Under the pieces are notes generated by a model. It had not been told where the DNA came from. It saw only the letters and a program-made list of their open reading frames with translations, and ran no database searches. From a virus, in the IMG/VR virus record IMGVR_UViG_3300035703_000033, positions 45,616 to 109,615 of that record: a DNA stretch of 64,000 nucleotides. One strand, written 5' to 3'. Below are positions 8,384 through 19,000 of this stretch, in pieces. Position 1 is the first letter of the stretch; every line of letters begins with the position of its first letter. The position numbers were made by a program, and so were the translations under genes.

Positions 8384-8785
8384 ATGTCATTTGAGACATT
8401 AAAAGTATCTGAGTTAAAGAAGGTAGCCGAAGAATTCGGTGTAGATACAGAAGGACTAAAAAATAAGTCTGATATTGTGGCCGCATTGGCTGAAGAGGGA
8501 ATTACCTGGAATCTATATCAGGATACAATAAAGAAAATTGAGGAAGAATCAGTGCCAGTAGAACAAGAAGTTTTACCAAAGTTTGATGCAACTAAAGAGA
8601 TTGCTGAAGATCAAGTATTGGTTAGAATGACACGAGCTAATTTTAGATACGATATAATGGGTAAGACATTTACAAAAGAGCACCCATTTGTTGCTATGAC
8701 AAAAGATGATGCTCAGAAAATTTTTGATAAGGAGGAGGGCTTTAGACTAGCAACTCCAGCGGAAGTTAGAGAGTTCTATAACTAA
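8384..8785 (+). CDS. neck/head protein with HeH/Rho-N-like N-terminal domain
   Basis: A 133-aa protein whose first 40 residues (FETLKVSELKKVAEEFGVDT, then KSDIVAALAEEGI) form the two-helix pattern of HeH/LEM, SAP or Rho N-terminal-like nucleic-acid or protein binding domains. The C-terminal half (VLVRMTRANFRYDIMGKTF, then a short helix near EGFRLATPAEVREFY) resembles small phage neck proteins found between capsid and connector genes. Start ATG 8384 is chosen for the AGGAG 5 nt upstream; an upstream TTG at 8342 would precede the promoter. The exact virion role is inferred from position only. Confidence 0.7.
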   Translation: MSFETLKVSELKKVAEEFGVDTEGLKNKSDIVAALAEEGITWNLYQDTIKKIEEESVPVEQEVLPKFDATKEIAEDQVLVRMTRANFRYDIMGKTFTKEHPFVAMTKDDAQKIFDKEEGFRLATPAEVREFYN

Positions 8786-8794
8786 GCCTATAAA

Positions 8795-9778
8795 ATGGCA
8801 GAGGTATTAAAAAATACAAACGCTCCAGTTTACCATCAGGTATTCTGGAAAGGCGGTGTACAGGATGCAGATGATCTACCAGTAGTTAAGGTATATGATA
8901 TTTCTGAAGATCCATTTACCGACTCTCCTTCTGAATCATACTATCTTTTAGATATAACTGCTGAAAAGGATGAAACAAACATAGGGCTGTATGCAGTTTA
9001 TATACCAGTGCTATACACATCAAGTAATGCTACTCTTAGATTAATGTGGCAGTATGAAGTTGAGTCACAAGAAATGGAATACAGCCATGATTTATTTGTG
9101 GTTACTCCGTATGCAGATTTATATCAAGCATCCAATATGCTTGGCATAAATACAGATCCATCAGACCCAAACTATAGGTCATATAAAGAACTAGCAGCGG
9201 CTGAAAGATATGCAAGAAAAAGAATTGAAAACGCTACTGGGCAAAAATTTTATCTATATAATGATGTTGCCAGAGTAATTGGCTATGGTTCAGATATTTT
9301 ACCATTACCAGAAAAAATATTTAGGTTAAGAAAATTATATATGAACGATATTCTAATGGTTGATAATGTTACATATCCAAATGTAAATAATTTTGGGTTC
9401 GATGTAGAAATTTCAGAGACTGGTTTTGGCTTAAGGATAAATAAATCCAGCTTACTTGATAACACGGTATATGTAGCAAATGGTATGGTTCCACCAACAA
9501 TACATGACTCAAGTGGTGTGTTTAAGAATAATGTTGAGTACGAGATACAGGCTACATTTGGATGGAAGAAGGTTCCAGACGAAATAGAATTAGCTGCTAT
9601 AGAGTTAATGAAAGACTTTTTCTCTAAAGACACTGTTTGGAAAAATCAATATATTAAAAATATACAGACATTTGACTGGCAGTTTGAGTATAACTCTGAT
9701 GTATTGAGTGGAACTGGAAATGCATATGCAGATAAGTTAATTTCTGGATATGTAATGGACAAGGTTGAAATAATATAA
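8795..9778 (+). CDS. head-tail connector/adaptor protein
   Basis: A 327-aa protein. The N-terminal about 110 residues form a beta-rich domain (VYHQVFWKGGVQDADDLPVV...LMWQYEVESQEMEYSHDLFV). The C-terminal half carries the helical signature of gp6/gp15-like connectors: ELAAAERYARKRIENATGQK, then VPDEIELAAIELMKDFFSKDT. Connectors of this type bind the portal ring and form the first neck layer. Its stop overlaps the start of the next neck gene (TAATG). Confident as a neck protein from fold pattern and position; the fused N-terminal beta domain is unusual for the family and may be surface exposed. Confidence 0.65.
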   Translation: MAEVLKNTNAPVYHQVFWKGGVQDADDLPVVKVYDISEDPFTDSPSESYYLLDITAEKDETNIGLYAVYIPVLYTSSNATLRLMWQYEVESQEMEYSHDLFVVTPYADLYQASNMLGINTDPSDPNYRSYKELAAAERYARKRIENATGQKFYLYNDVARVIGYGSDILPLPEKIFRLRKLYMNDILMVDNVTYPNVNNFGFDVEISETGFGLRINKSSLLDNTVYVANGMVPPTIHDSSGVFKNNVEYEIQATFGWKKVPDEIELAAIELMKDFFSKDTVWKNQYIKNIQTFDWQFEYNSDVLSGTGNAYADKLISGYVMDKVEII

Positions 9779-10206
9779 TGTCATCCGTAATAGATGCCGT
9801 TTTATCCATGAGAATGGATGTATATAAACAAGTTGATTTGCAAGATCCAAATACTGGAGCATTAAAAAAAGAGTGGATGTTTGACAGAACAGTAGATTGT
9901 CACGCAAAAGGGGTTATAAGTAATTCCGCTACCTCAAGATCTAGCGATAAGCAAACCTTTGATAATAGATATTCTAATGATCAGGTTATACAGGTCAGAA
10001 CATCTGGTAGGATTACAGCAAGAGAAAAGATAACAAATATACAAAATAGAGAAGGTGTTTGTATATGGACAGAAATAAATTTTCCTAGCGACACTCCAAC
10101 AGTTTTTGAAGTAGTAGGAACAACTCCTATTACAGACCCCTTTGGCAGAGTTGTAGGATATAACTCTACAATGAAGAGGTCGGAGAATCAGCAAATTGGC
10201 ATCTAA
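9778..10206 (+). CDS. head closure/stopper-like neck protein
   Basis: A 142-aa beta-rich protein beginning MDVYKQVDLQDPNTGALKKEW and containing FDNRYSNDQVIQVRTSGRITAREKIT and PTVFEVVGTTPITDPFGRVVGY, the pattern of small beta-barrel head-closure proteins (Hc1, SPP1 gp16 type) in siphovirus neck operons. It follows the connector with a one-base overlap and precedes two further neck/tail genes, the expected order. Assignment is by size, secondary-structure pattern and context. Confidence 0.6.
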   Translation: MSSVIDAVLSMRMDVYKQVDLQDPNTGALKKEWMFDRTVDCHAKGVISNSATSRSSDKQTFDNRYSNDQVIQVRTSGRITAREKITNIQNREGVCIWTEINFPSDTPTVFEVVGTTPITDPFGRVVGYNSTMKRSENQQIGI

Positions 10207-10978
10207 TTTTTTATTTGTAAATGTTGCTAGCGGTTTAGAGCCATTAATGCAGTCACCGCAGCATAGCCATATTAAGCAATCAATGGTTGCTCAAATTTCT
10301 GCTGCAGTCTATTATCAAGCTAAAGTATTAGAAAAATTAGAAGACAGCGAAAGCTTTAAAAGACAATTTAGAACTGTTATATTTAATCAGATTGAAAAAG
10401 AGTTTGGTCAGTATATAGATGCAAAAGCTAGAACAAGTCCAAAATCACTACATCACGTATATGAATGGAAGAAAATTGGACAGCCAGAGGCTAGGTTATT
10501 TAAATTAAATCAGCTAGAAGGGCAAGGCATATCATTTAAAATATCTACAGAACTTCTACCATCAACATCTTTTGTACCAACTGGGAAGGGAAGACATAGA
10601 CATGTTTTCTCAAATAAGGCAGAGGTTATGGAAGCTGGAAAACCAGTTATAATTTCACCTAAGTATTCAGAAAGATTAGTTTTTGAAATAGATGGAAATA
10701 CTGTTTATATGCCTAAAGGTGCATCTGTAACTGTTAATAGACCTGGAGGACCAGGAGCTACAAATCAATTCTACCTAGCAACTAATCAATATTTCAAAAG
10801 TAATATGGTAAACTTAGCTATAAAGAACTCTGGTTTTCAAAGATTATTTACTGCATCTTTAAAGAAAGCAATGTCTGTTCCATCAGATATTAGAACTGTG
10901 AAATATAAGTTTAGTCCAAATATGATTAAAAGCCAGGCTGACTTTGCAGTAAATGCAGCATTCGGAGGTGTAATGTGA
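10196..10978 (+). CDS. neck/tail-completion protein
   Basis: A 260-aa protein starting at TTG (10196), overlapping the end of the previous gene. The N-terminal half is helical (HIKQSMVAQISAAVYYQAKVLEKLE and following). The middle and C-terminal parts are beta-rich (EGQGISFKISTELLPSTSFV, LVFEIDGNTVYMPKGASVTV). Its position between head closure and tail terminator is that of HK97-gp10/Ne1-like neck proteins, but it is longer than usual. No zinc, membrane or enzymatic motif. Role inferred from context. Confidence 0.55.
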   Translation: MASNFLFVNVASGLEPLMQSPQHSHIKQSMVAQISAAVYYQAKVLEKLEDSESFKRQFRTVIFNQIEKEFGQYIDAKARTSPKSLHHVYEWKKIGQPEARLFKLNQLEGQGISFKISTELLPSTSFVPTGKGRHRHVFSNKAEVMEAGKPVIISPKYSERLVFEIDGNTVYMPKGASVTVNRPGGPGATNQFYLATNQYFKSNMVNLAIKNSGFQRLFTASLKKAMSVPSDIRTVKYKFSPNMIKSQADFAVNAAFGGVM

Positions 10979-11487
10979 GTCCAAATTATAATATAGACTC
11001 AATGTATGAGATTAGAAAGTTCTTGTGGCAAGGGCTGCAAGATGCTAATTTAATAGATGCCGATGACTACTATAGCGATAACCTTGGCGAGGCTATAAAC
11101 CCAATTATTCCAGTACAACAGCTTGCAGAAATGAATCAGTTTTTGAGCGGGAAAACTCATATTGTTTATGACAAAATAGGAATGTCTTATGAGCAAAATT
11201 GGTTGATATGCTGCGAGCAATTATTATTTACGATATATTCTACAGATTTTGCAGAGATAAATAGAATTAGAAATTACATGCTGGACCAGTTCAGACGCAT
11301 GGATGAGTCGGCAAGAGATCTTAATTATTGGGAAGATGTTTCAGATATGGTTAAATTCCATAGCATATTTGTTGCAGACATATCTCCTACAGCCCCTTCA
11401 GAGGAGCTACAAGGCTTTCTGGCAGCCGATGTCATACTTGAGGTCAAATACTCTAGGATAACAGACCTAAACGGCAGATTTGCTTAA
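10975..11487 (+). CDS. tail terminator-like protein
   Basis: A 170-aa protein with GTG start overlapping the previous stop by 4 nt. The pattern MYEIRKFLWQGLQDANLI...IIPVQQLAEMNQFLSGKTHIVYDKIG, a central helix (FAEINRIRNYMLDQFRRMDE) and strands at the C-terminus (GFLAADVILEVKYSR) match tail terminator/tail-to-head joining proteins, which form the ring closing the tail tube. It is the last gene before the major tail protein, where a tail terminator is normally found. Family assignment is by pattern and position. Confidence 0.55.
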   Translation: MSPNYNIDSMYEIRKFLWQGLQDANLIDADDYYSDNLGEAINPIIPVQQLAEMNQFLSGKTHIVYDKIGMSYEQNWLICCEQLLFTIYSTDFAEINRIRNYMLDQFRRMDESARDLNYWEDVSDMVKFHSIFVADISPTAPSEELQGFLAADVILEVKYSRITDLNGRFA

Positions 11488-11488
11488 A

Positions 11489-11517
11489 TTGCTTTAGGCA
11501 ACTGAATATTGTAAAAT
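11489..11517 (+). promoter_or_regulatory. promoter for major tail protein
   Basis: TTGCTT (11489-11494), 17-bp spacer, TAAAAT (11512-11517), followed by a 73-nt leader and a strong AGGAGG before the tail-tube gene. The gene is bounded downstream by a terminator, so this promoter would drive a monocistronic, abundant transcript. Confidence 0.5.
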
Positions 11518-11590
11518 TATCTATAGAGGAAAGGGCCTAGCCAGCCACTTTATATATATATAAATAATTTCATGAAATAGGAGGAAACTC

Positions 11591-12316
11591 ATGGCACAAG
11601 CAGTAGGTAATGCAAGAAATATTCTTGTTGGTGCTTCACCATTGTTCCTATCAACACTAGATTCCACAGCAGCAGGTTATGATGCAGACATGGAAGCTGG
11701 AGTTGCTAAAGCAGGCACAGTTGGTGGAAATAATAAGGTCCCAGCATTTGCTTCAGGTGTATCTTATACAGATACACTAAACGCACAGGATGCTAGATTT
11801 GGCGATGACGGAGCATACCGTAACGTTGGTTACACAAATAACGGTCTTCAGATCACCTATAACCCAACATATGATTCTGTAACTGTTGACCAGCTTCTTG
11901 ATACAGCTAAGCTGTTCAAGTCTGCGATGGAAGTTATGATTGCAACAGAAATGTCCGAAGGTACTCTAGAGAACGTTCTAGTCGTTTTCGGTCAAGGAAG
12001 AAGCACTCTAGACGAGTCAGATGGAACAAAGGATGTTTTAGGTTTGGAAGCAGGTGCACTAGGTGCAGCTCCAACAGAGCGTCAATTAATTGCAGTTGGA
12101 CAAGCTCCAGGAACTGACGTTGAAGGTAATACAATTACAAGAACAGAGCGTGTATATTATGCACGTCGTGTTCTTTCAGTACAGCAGTCACAGTTCTCTT
12201 TGGCTCGTACAGCTCCAACTACATTCCCAGTAACATTCCGTCTTCTACCATCTGGTGACGCAGCTCACGCAGGTAAGGAATACGGTTTAATTATTGACCG
12301 TGTAGTTACAGCTTAA
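11591..12316 (+). CDS. major tail (tube) protein
   Basis: A 241-aa protein between the tail terminator and the tail chaperones, the position of the tail-tube subunit. It is Ala/Gly/Thr-rich and beta-rich, beginning MAQAVGNARNILVGASPLFL and ending with strands (TTFPVTFRLLPSG, EYGLIIDRVV) typical of siphovirus tube proteins. Codon use is enriched in CGT, GGT and AAG as in the capsid gene, consistent with very high expression. A strong AGGAGG lies 6-7 nt upstream of the ATG, and a GAAA-loop terminator follows the stop by 21 nt. Confidence 0.85.
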   Translation: MAQAVGNARNILVGASPLFLSTLDSTAAGYDADMEAGVAKAGTVGGNNKVPAFASGVSYTDTLNAQDARFGDDGAYRNVGYTNNGLQITYNPTYDSVTVDQLLDTAKLFKSAMEVMIATEMSEGTLENVLVVFGQGRSTLDESDGTKDVLGLEAGALGAAPTERQLIAVGQAPGTDVEGNTITRTERVYYARRVLSVQQSQFSLARTAPTTFPVTFRLLPSGDAAHAGKEYGLIIDRVVTA

Positions 12317-12337
12317 TAATTAATTTTAATTATTAAA

Positions 12338-12363
12338 TAAAGCCCCCAGAAATGGGGGCTTTA
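12338..12363 (+). terminator. intrinsic terminator after major tail protein
   Basis: TAAAGCCCCCA and TGGGGGCTTTA form a perfect 11-bp stem capped by a GAAA tetraloop (12338-12348 with 12353-12363). The T-run is short and partly inside the stem. Confidence 0.85.
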
Positions 12364-12367
12364 TACT

Positions 12368-12395
12368 TGTAACCGTATAATCCTTATGTTATAAT
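12368..12395 (+). promoter_or_regulatory. promoter for tail chaperones and tape measure
   Basis: TTGTAA (12368-12373), 16-bp spacer, TATAAT (12390-12395) with extended TGT before it. Directly downstream of the tail-tube terminator. AAGGAGG at 12411 serves the TTG start at 12422. Confidence 0.65.
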
Positions 12396-12421
12396 AATTG
12401 AGACAGCCAAAGGAGGATAAA

Positions 12422-12748
12422 TTGGCAACTACGGTATATAATACAGAAGAAATTGTATTACAAAATGGAAATAAGGTAACACTTAAGCCATTAACTATTA
12501 AGCAGTTAAGAAAGTTTATGGTGGTAGTAAATAAGCTATCAGAAACAACTACAGAAGATGAAAGCCTCAGTACATTATTAGAGGCATGTTCAATTGCATT
12601 AGAAAAGCAATTAGATGATGTTTCGACTGAAACATTAGAAGACATTTTGGACGTTCCAACTATTAACCGCATCCTAGAAGTATGTGGAGGAATTAAGATG
12701 GACGACCCAAACCTTCTAGCGGCGGCGGTTCTGGCTGGTCAGAACTAG
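12422..12748 (+). CDS. tail assembly chaperone (gpG-like)
   Basis: A 108-aa acidic helical protein, the unshifted product of the tail-chaperone pair placed between tail tube and tape measure. It begins MATTVYNTEEIVLQNGNKVT with the strand LKPLTIKQLRKFMVVVNKL typical of Gram-positive and actinophage gpG-like chaperones. The TTG at 12422 is chosen because AAGGAGGATAAA ends just before it; an upstream in-frame ATG at 12398 has no ribosome-binding site. A CCCAAAC slippery heptamer 12 codons before the stop shifts a fraction of ribosomes to the -1 frame to make the longer chaperone. Works with it in folding the tape measure and recruiting tube subunits. Confidence 0.85.
   Translation: MATTVYNTEEIVLQNGNKVTLKPLTIKQLRKFMVVVNKLSETTTEDESLSTLLEACSIALEKQLDDVSTETLEDILDVPTINRILEVCGGIKMDDPNLLAAAVLAGQN
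12706..12712 (+). other. -1 programmed ribosomal frameshift site (CCCAAAC)
   Basis: In the zero frame the heptamer reads C CCA AAC, the X XXY YYZ form that permits both P- and A-site tRNAs to slip back one base to CCC AAA. After slipping, the frame stays open through a Ser/Gly-rich linker (PSSGGGSGWSELDLAALEGE) into the downstream chaperone domain. The zero frame stops at 12746-12748. Confidence 0.85.
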
Positions 12749-13077
12749 ACCTTGCCGCATTGGAAGGAGAGATCTTTCTTCTCGGACATTGGAAAAATTA
12801 CGAGGAGCTAGAAGAAAATCTCTCAATGCCAGAGTTAATACAAACAATTAAGTCTATGCAAAAAACTGAAGAAGAAAAAAGAAAATTCTTAGCTTCGCTT
12901 CAAGGTATAAACTTAAATGAAGAAGAAAATAAAGATGCTTTAACTTTTGAAGATGTCAAAAGAAGAGCTCTTGGAATAAATGCTTCAGGAGATGACGTAG
13001 TTTCACTTCAAGGAAGTTTTGCACAAGAGTCTGGTTTTGGAATTGGTATGGGGTTAGGGTATAGTAGGAGTAATTAG
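12712..13077 (+). CDS. tail assembly chaperone, -1 frameshift extension (gpT part of gpGT)
   Basis: The second tail-chaperone domain, about 120 residues, helical and acidic (GHWKNYEELEENLSMPELIQ; a C-terminal GFGIGMGLGYSRSN). It lies in the -1 frame relative to the gpG-like gene, and the frames connect through the CCCAAAC heptamer at 12706-12712, so the real product is probably a fusion of 218 aa starting at 12422. An internal TTG at 12760 lacks a convincing Shine-Dalgarno sequence. The GYSRSN-like tail is common in actinophage gpT equivalents. The stop overlaps the tape-measure GTG by one base. Confidence 0.8.
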   Translation, partial: PSSGGGSGWSELDLAALEGEIFLLGHWKNYEELEENLSMPELIQTIKSMQKTEEEKRKFLASLQGINLNEEENKDALTFEDVKRRALGINASGDDVVSLQGSFAQESGFGIGMGLGYSRSN

Positions 13078-16000
13078 TGGCTGAAGAAAATATTATCACT
13101 AATATTACGGCAAGGGCTGACTTCTCAAGTCTTATAAAAGATTTGAATAGGGTAACGGCCTCATTGTCGTCCCTACAGCAAACAGTTGGCGCAACTAATA
13201 AAGCAATCTCTAGTCAAATAGATGCAATCAATAGAGGATTTGCAAATACAGTTAGAAGTACAGGACAGTTTTCTTCACACTATGTTTCTTTATCTTCAGA
13301 TGTTGAAAAGTTTGGTAGAAGCCTAGACTCTGGAAGATTAAAACTAAAGGATTATTTTAGAACCTGGCAGGATCATACCAGAACCTCTGGCGGATTAATT
13401 AGAGATCTTGCAAAACAGCAAGTACAATTACAAAATGCAATCCTCCAGCCATTGGGACGAAATGCCCAAGGCTTAATGCAATTTAATGTCCATGTTCCAA
13501 GAGGGCTTGATGTAATTAAAAATAAAACAGCTCTAACAACACAAGAGCTGAAGATTATGAATAAAGTTGTACAGGATGGAGCAGTACAACTTATCAACTG
13601 GGGTAAGAATACTCAGTGGGCAGGACGTCAGCTTACAGTAGGTTTAACTCTTCCATTAGCAGCATTTGGTAAAGCTGCAGCAGATGCATTTAGAAGTGCA
13701 GATCAAGAGTTAACAAGACTAACAAAGGTTTATGGCGATATAGCTGGTGCAACTTCAGCAGAGCTTGGGCAGATTAGAAATGATGTATCTAAGACTGCAA
13801 AAGAACTCGCTTCTAGCATGGGAGTTAATTTTCAAGAAACTATAGCGTTAGCAGCAGACATTGCGGCAACTGGAAAAACTGGAAATGAATTATTATCTTC
13901 AGTTTCTGAAACAACTAGATTGGCAGTTCTTGGTGAAGTAGATAGACAAGAAGCTATGAAAGCAACTCTTGCAATACAGTCAGCTTTCAAGTCAAATACA
14001 GAAGAGCTTAGCCAGTCAATTAACTTTTTAAACGCAGTAGAAAACCAAACATCAACTACTCTTAATGACCTTGTAGAGGCTATTCCAAAGGCTGGCCCAG
14101 TTATTAAGGGTCTTGGTGGAAGTGTTCAAGATTTAGCTTTATATCTTACAGCAATGCGTGAGGGTGGAGTTTCTGCATCTGAAGGTGCAAATGCCCTTAA
14201 GTCAGCATTAGCTTCTTTAATTAACCCAACTGATGTTGCTGTTGCAAAATTTGAAGGGTTCGGTATAGATCTACTTGGTATTGTAAATAATAATGCAGGT
14301 AATGTAACACAAACTTTGATGTCATTACAAGGTGCATTAGATAAACTTGATCCATTGCAAAAGCAACAGGCAATTGAGCAGTTATTTGGTAAGTTCCAAT
14401 TCTCAAGACTTAATGCATTATTTGAAAACCTAGGAAGACAAGGAAGTCAGACGCTGCAGGTTCTTGATCTTATGAAGGCAAGCGCAGGAGATTTGGAAAA
14501 TGTTGCAAGTCGAGAATTAGCAATGGTTACTGAATCAGCAGCAGGTAAATATAAGAGAGCAATAGAATCTCTAAAGGCTGACCTGGCTGGTGTTGGAGAG
14601 CAGTTCCTAAATATAGGAACAACAATAGTAACTGTATTAGATAATATTATTGATTTTGGTAAAAAGCTTCCAGAGCCACTTAAAAAGATATTAGCTTTTG
14701 GAACAGCATTCACTGCTATGGTAGGGCCAGTAATTATGTTAACTGGTTTGCTTGCAAACTTCTTTGGATACATAGTTAAGGGTGTTTTCCACTTTAAGTC
14801 GCTATTTAAGGGTGGAGAGGGATGGAGACTTCTAACTCCAGAAATTTTAGCTGCAGAAAAAGCAGGCTCTTTAGCAGAGCAAACATTTTATAGTGATGCA
14901 CAAGCCGCTACAATATTAAAGAAAGCATTAGCTGATTTATCAATGGAGTATGATGCTCTAGCAGCACGTCTTGCTTCTGGAAAAATTTCAGTATCTCCAG
15001 CACTAACAACGATGGCTGGCTCAATAATTCAACCAGGATCTCCTGGGTATAGACCAGTAAATCCAAACCATCCTCTTGTTGGCGGAATGTCAAGCTCTCA
15101 CTTAAATCCAAGAGACCCAAATAATCCAGCAACCCTATTTGGCCTAGTTCCAGGAGCCACTGGCGTAAATCAGAAAATCGGTAGAAATCCACAAATTATG
15201 ATGGAGGAGAGGCTTCCAAATATTGAAGGCTTAACTTCTGTAGGTGGAGTTTCAACTGGAGTTGTAGCATCAGAGGCTGCTAGATATCAGGCACTTATGG
15301 CAACACTTGGAATGCAGTCTCAAAAAGAAATTGAAGATTTAAAGAAAACTATTAGAATGGGTGGAGCAGTAAGCTCTCAATTTATTCAAACATTTGATGA
15401 TATTTTGCCTTTAACAACTCAAATAACTCAAAATGTTGCAGCACAGTCAGCAGCAGTAATTGCAGAGCTAAGAGCTGGTAAGTTAACTGTTGATCAAGCT
15501 AAGGCTCAAATTATTGCATTGAATGCACAACTTGAAGCAGATCTAGGTAGAACAGTAAGCGCATATGCTAGTTCAACTGGAAGAAGCATAGATTTAACTA
15601 GAGTGCCACTAATAGATCAGCCAGTAGTTGATGCAACTGGAAAGTCAAATATGAGAGCATTATTTAGAAAGGGCAGAATGCGTGATATCATGCAAGCCCT
15701 TGGAAGAGCTACCAGAACAAGAACTATGGGTGCTCCATACAGCATAGAGACTACTAATCTGCCTAAGTTTAATACTGGTGGTCAAGTTTATGTGTCACCA
15801 GGAAGCGTTGTTCCTGGCCCTAACGTTAATGCGGATGTCGTACCAGCAATGCTTACTGCTGGAGAGTTTGTTGTTAATAGAGAAGCTACAGCAGCTAATT
15901 TACCATTACTACAAGCAATTAATGGTCAAGGTTCAAGGGGCCCAGGGTTTAATTTAGGATCTTCAAGAGAAATTAGAAACAGATATTCTGGAAGACAACT

Positions 16001-19000
16001 GGCACATTTAACAGATGCAATTACTGGAGACACTCTTTCTGTAGATGCAAAAGCTAGACTTATGAGGCAGTTTGGTTTAACTTATGATCAAGTTTCTGCA
16101 CCAAGTACTAGAGTTAATAGCTCTTTATTTGCAGCATATGATAAGTTCTTTAATCAGGGTACAAATGATGGGAATTTAAGTATAAGTAAAGCAATAGATT
16201 ATTTAAGTGGTAAGCCAGTATTTGATCCAAAATTTGCAAAAGGTCCAGTGGTTCATAACCCGCTAATAGCATATGAAGGAATGATGGCAGACCTTGGAAT
16301 ACCAGTCAAAGACAGACCAGCATTTGCAAGATCGCTAGATGCAGCAATTGTTTCAAGGTTAAAAACTTTAGCAACATCTGGAGCAGATACTCTTTCAGAT
16401 TCACCAACAAGACCTGGACAAGTTAAAGCATCCATAATTGGAGATGCCATAACAGATCAGATAGTTAGTTCAAAAGATCCAAGAATTATTAAAGCATTAG
16501 AAAGATTAAAAACCCCTGGAGAAGTTAGAGTTTATAATCCAAGACGTGGAACAAGTGATAGGTTTTTCCCTAAAGCTACAAGTAGAATTAGTACGCTTCT
16601 TGCATCAATAGTTGCAAAAAGAAGAATGCCTTCAGTATCTGCAGCAGTTGCTGCGGCATTTCCATCAATAAGAACTAAGATTGCAGATCAGCCAGCAGCG
16701 CCAACAAGAAGCACACTACCTAGAGGAACGTTTACCCCTGGAGCATACAGAGGATATTTCCCAAGAAGAAATCGTGGCGGAGTTATTGGATATAATTCTG
16801 GAGGTTATGTACAAGCATTGAATAATGGCGGAATAAAAACTGATCTTGGAATGCCAACAATGGGTCCTACTGCTCAATGGAGGGGAGACCATGTTTCTCC
16901 TATGCAAAGATTTAAGGGTCAAGGCGGACCAATGATGGCTGGATTCGGATTGCAGATGGCAGGACAAATGATAGGTGGTCAAGCTGGAAATGCAATGATG
17001 TTTGGCGGACTTGCAATGCAACTTTCTCCTTTGTTAGGAATGATGAAGGGTCTCAGCGCTTCAATGATTTCATTTAAGTCTATAGGAACAGTAGCAATGA
17101 GTGCGGTTACTAAGACTGTTGGTGTTCTAAGAGCTGCTCTTGTATTCTTAACGGGACCAGTTGGAGCAACAATTGCAGCATTGACAGCAGTATCTATAGT
17201 TTTATTAAATATGAAGAAGAATGCAGAAGCAGCTGGAAAAGCAAATAGATTAGCTTTAGGCGGAACTTCTGAATCATTCTCTTCTGTTGGAATTAAAAAT
17301 TATAAAACTGTTTCTGACAGACTTAAAGAAATTAATGACCAGATGGAGCTTAATAGGGCAAAGGCAAAATCTATTGCAGATTCATATAATCAAGCAGGCC
17401 CTACAGGTGTTACTTTATCAATCAAGCAATTAAATGAAGCAATTAAAAATGCTAAAGCAAATCAAAAAGATTACGTGGACGCATTTAACTCAATTGATCC
17501 TTCTAAGGTAGTATCTTATGCTGCACAGATTAAAGCACAGTTTGTAGCTATGGGAATGAGTGCTGAGCAGGCATCTAATCAAATATTTGCAATAATTAAA
17601 GCTTCTGAAAAAGCATCTCAAGCATTTTCTGCTGTATCATCTTCAGAATTTAGAAATATTACAAGTCAGGTTACAGCACTTAAATCATTATTTACCACAA
17701 TGGCAAAAGCATCTAGCTCATCTCTATTTAACGCAGAAGAGTTCACACAAGGCTTAGATACGCTAGTATCTTCAGTTCTTGCATATAGAGATTCATTAAT
17801 TGGAACTAAGGATGCTGCACAAAATATATTAGATGAGTCTGATGCAACCAAGAAGGTAATGGATGAGATCAGCAAGGTAAAGAATGCCGATGCCCAGCTA
17901 GACCAAAAGGTAATTCAAGGACTCAAGGAGCAAAGCTTAACTTATGCAACAATTTTAAATTCAGCAGAAAGCTTAGAGAGTATAACTGCAAAAATATTAC
18001 TATACCAGTCAGGATTATCAAATATAGTTGATTTAGCTGCAATGGGAGCACAGGCTGCAGTTACAATGGCAAAGAATTTATCAGTAATACAAGGTGGAAT
18101 TAATAATATTACTGAAAGCACAGATCCAAAACTTAACCCATTATCAGGCTTAGCTGTTTCCATTAATGCAGCTGATAAAGCTCAAAATGCATTTAATAAT
18201 AAAATTAAAGCTGCAAAAAAGATGGATGAAGATTATTATAAGAACAAAATCAAGGCAATAGATAAGGTTATAGATAAGCTTCAAGAAGAAGCAGACGAAA
18301 GAATTAAGGCAATTCGTGCAGAACAAGATGCAAGAAATGTAGCCACCGATATACAGCAAGAGCAGCTTAAGTATCAGCAAGCCCTCATGGCTGGAGATAT
18401 GGAATCTGCAGCACAGGCACAGCTAGAAATTCAAAGACTTGTAAAACAAAAGCAAGAAGAAGATGCTATTGCAGCAATTGAAAAGAAGTTAGCTGAGGAA
18501 CTAAAGAAGCAAAAAGCTGAGCAAGAAAGATTAGCAGATCTTGATGAAAAGAGAAGAAAGGGTCTTGAAAATATGACCACTTCTTCTCAAGCAAACCAAG
18601 CTTCATCTTCTGAAATGAAGTCTGCAAGAGACAGGCTAGAGGCCATAATAGCGCCTTTCTCTGGGAAAGACATAAAAGATGTTCCAAAGGATGTCAGAGA
18701 CCAAGTTGTTACTATATTAGAAGAAATGAAGAATAGCACAAACAAGGCTTTGAGAGATGAATACTCAAGATTGTTTAATGAATTTAGAGGAAAGGCTGGC
18801 AAGGGGCCACAGGATATAGCAACGCCTTTAATTAAAGAATTTTTAAAGTCTATTAATAACTACGGTTCACAGGCTGGTAATTCAGAATTTTTGGCTGCAG
18901 TTAAGCAATTCTCTGCAGCAGTTGATGCCTTCTCTGGCAAGACAGGCTTACCTTTCTTTAAGCCAGGAGCTGGAGATTTTAAGAATAATAAGTTTGCTCC

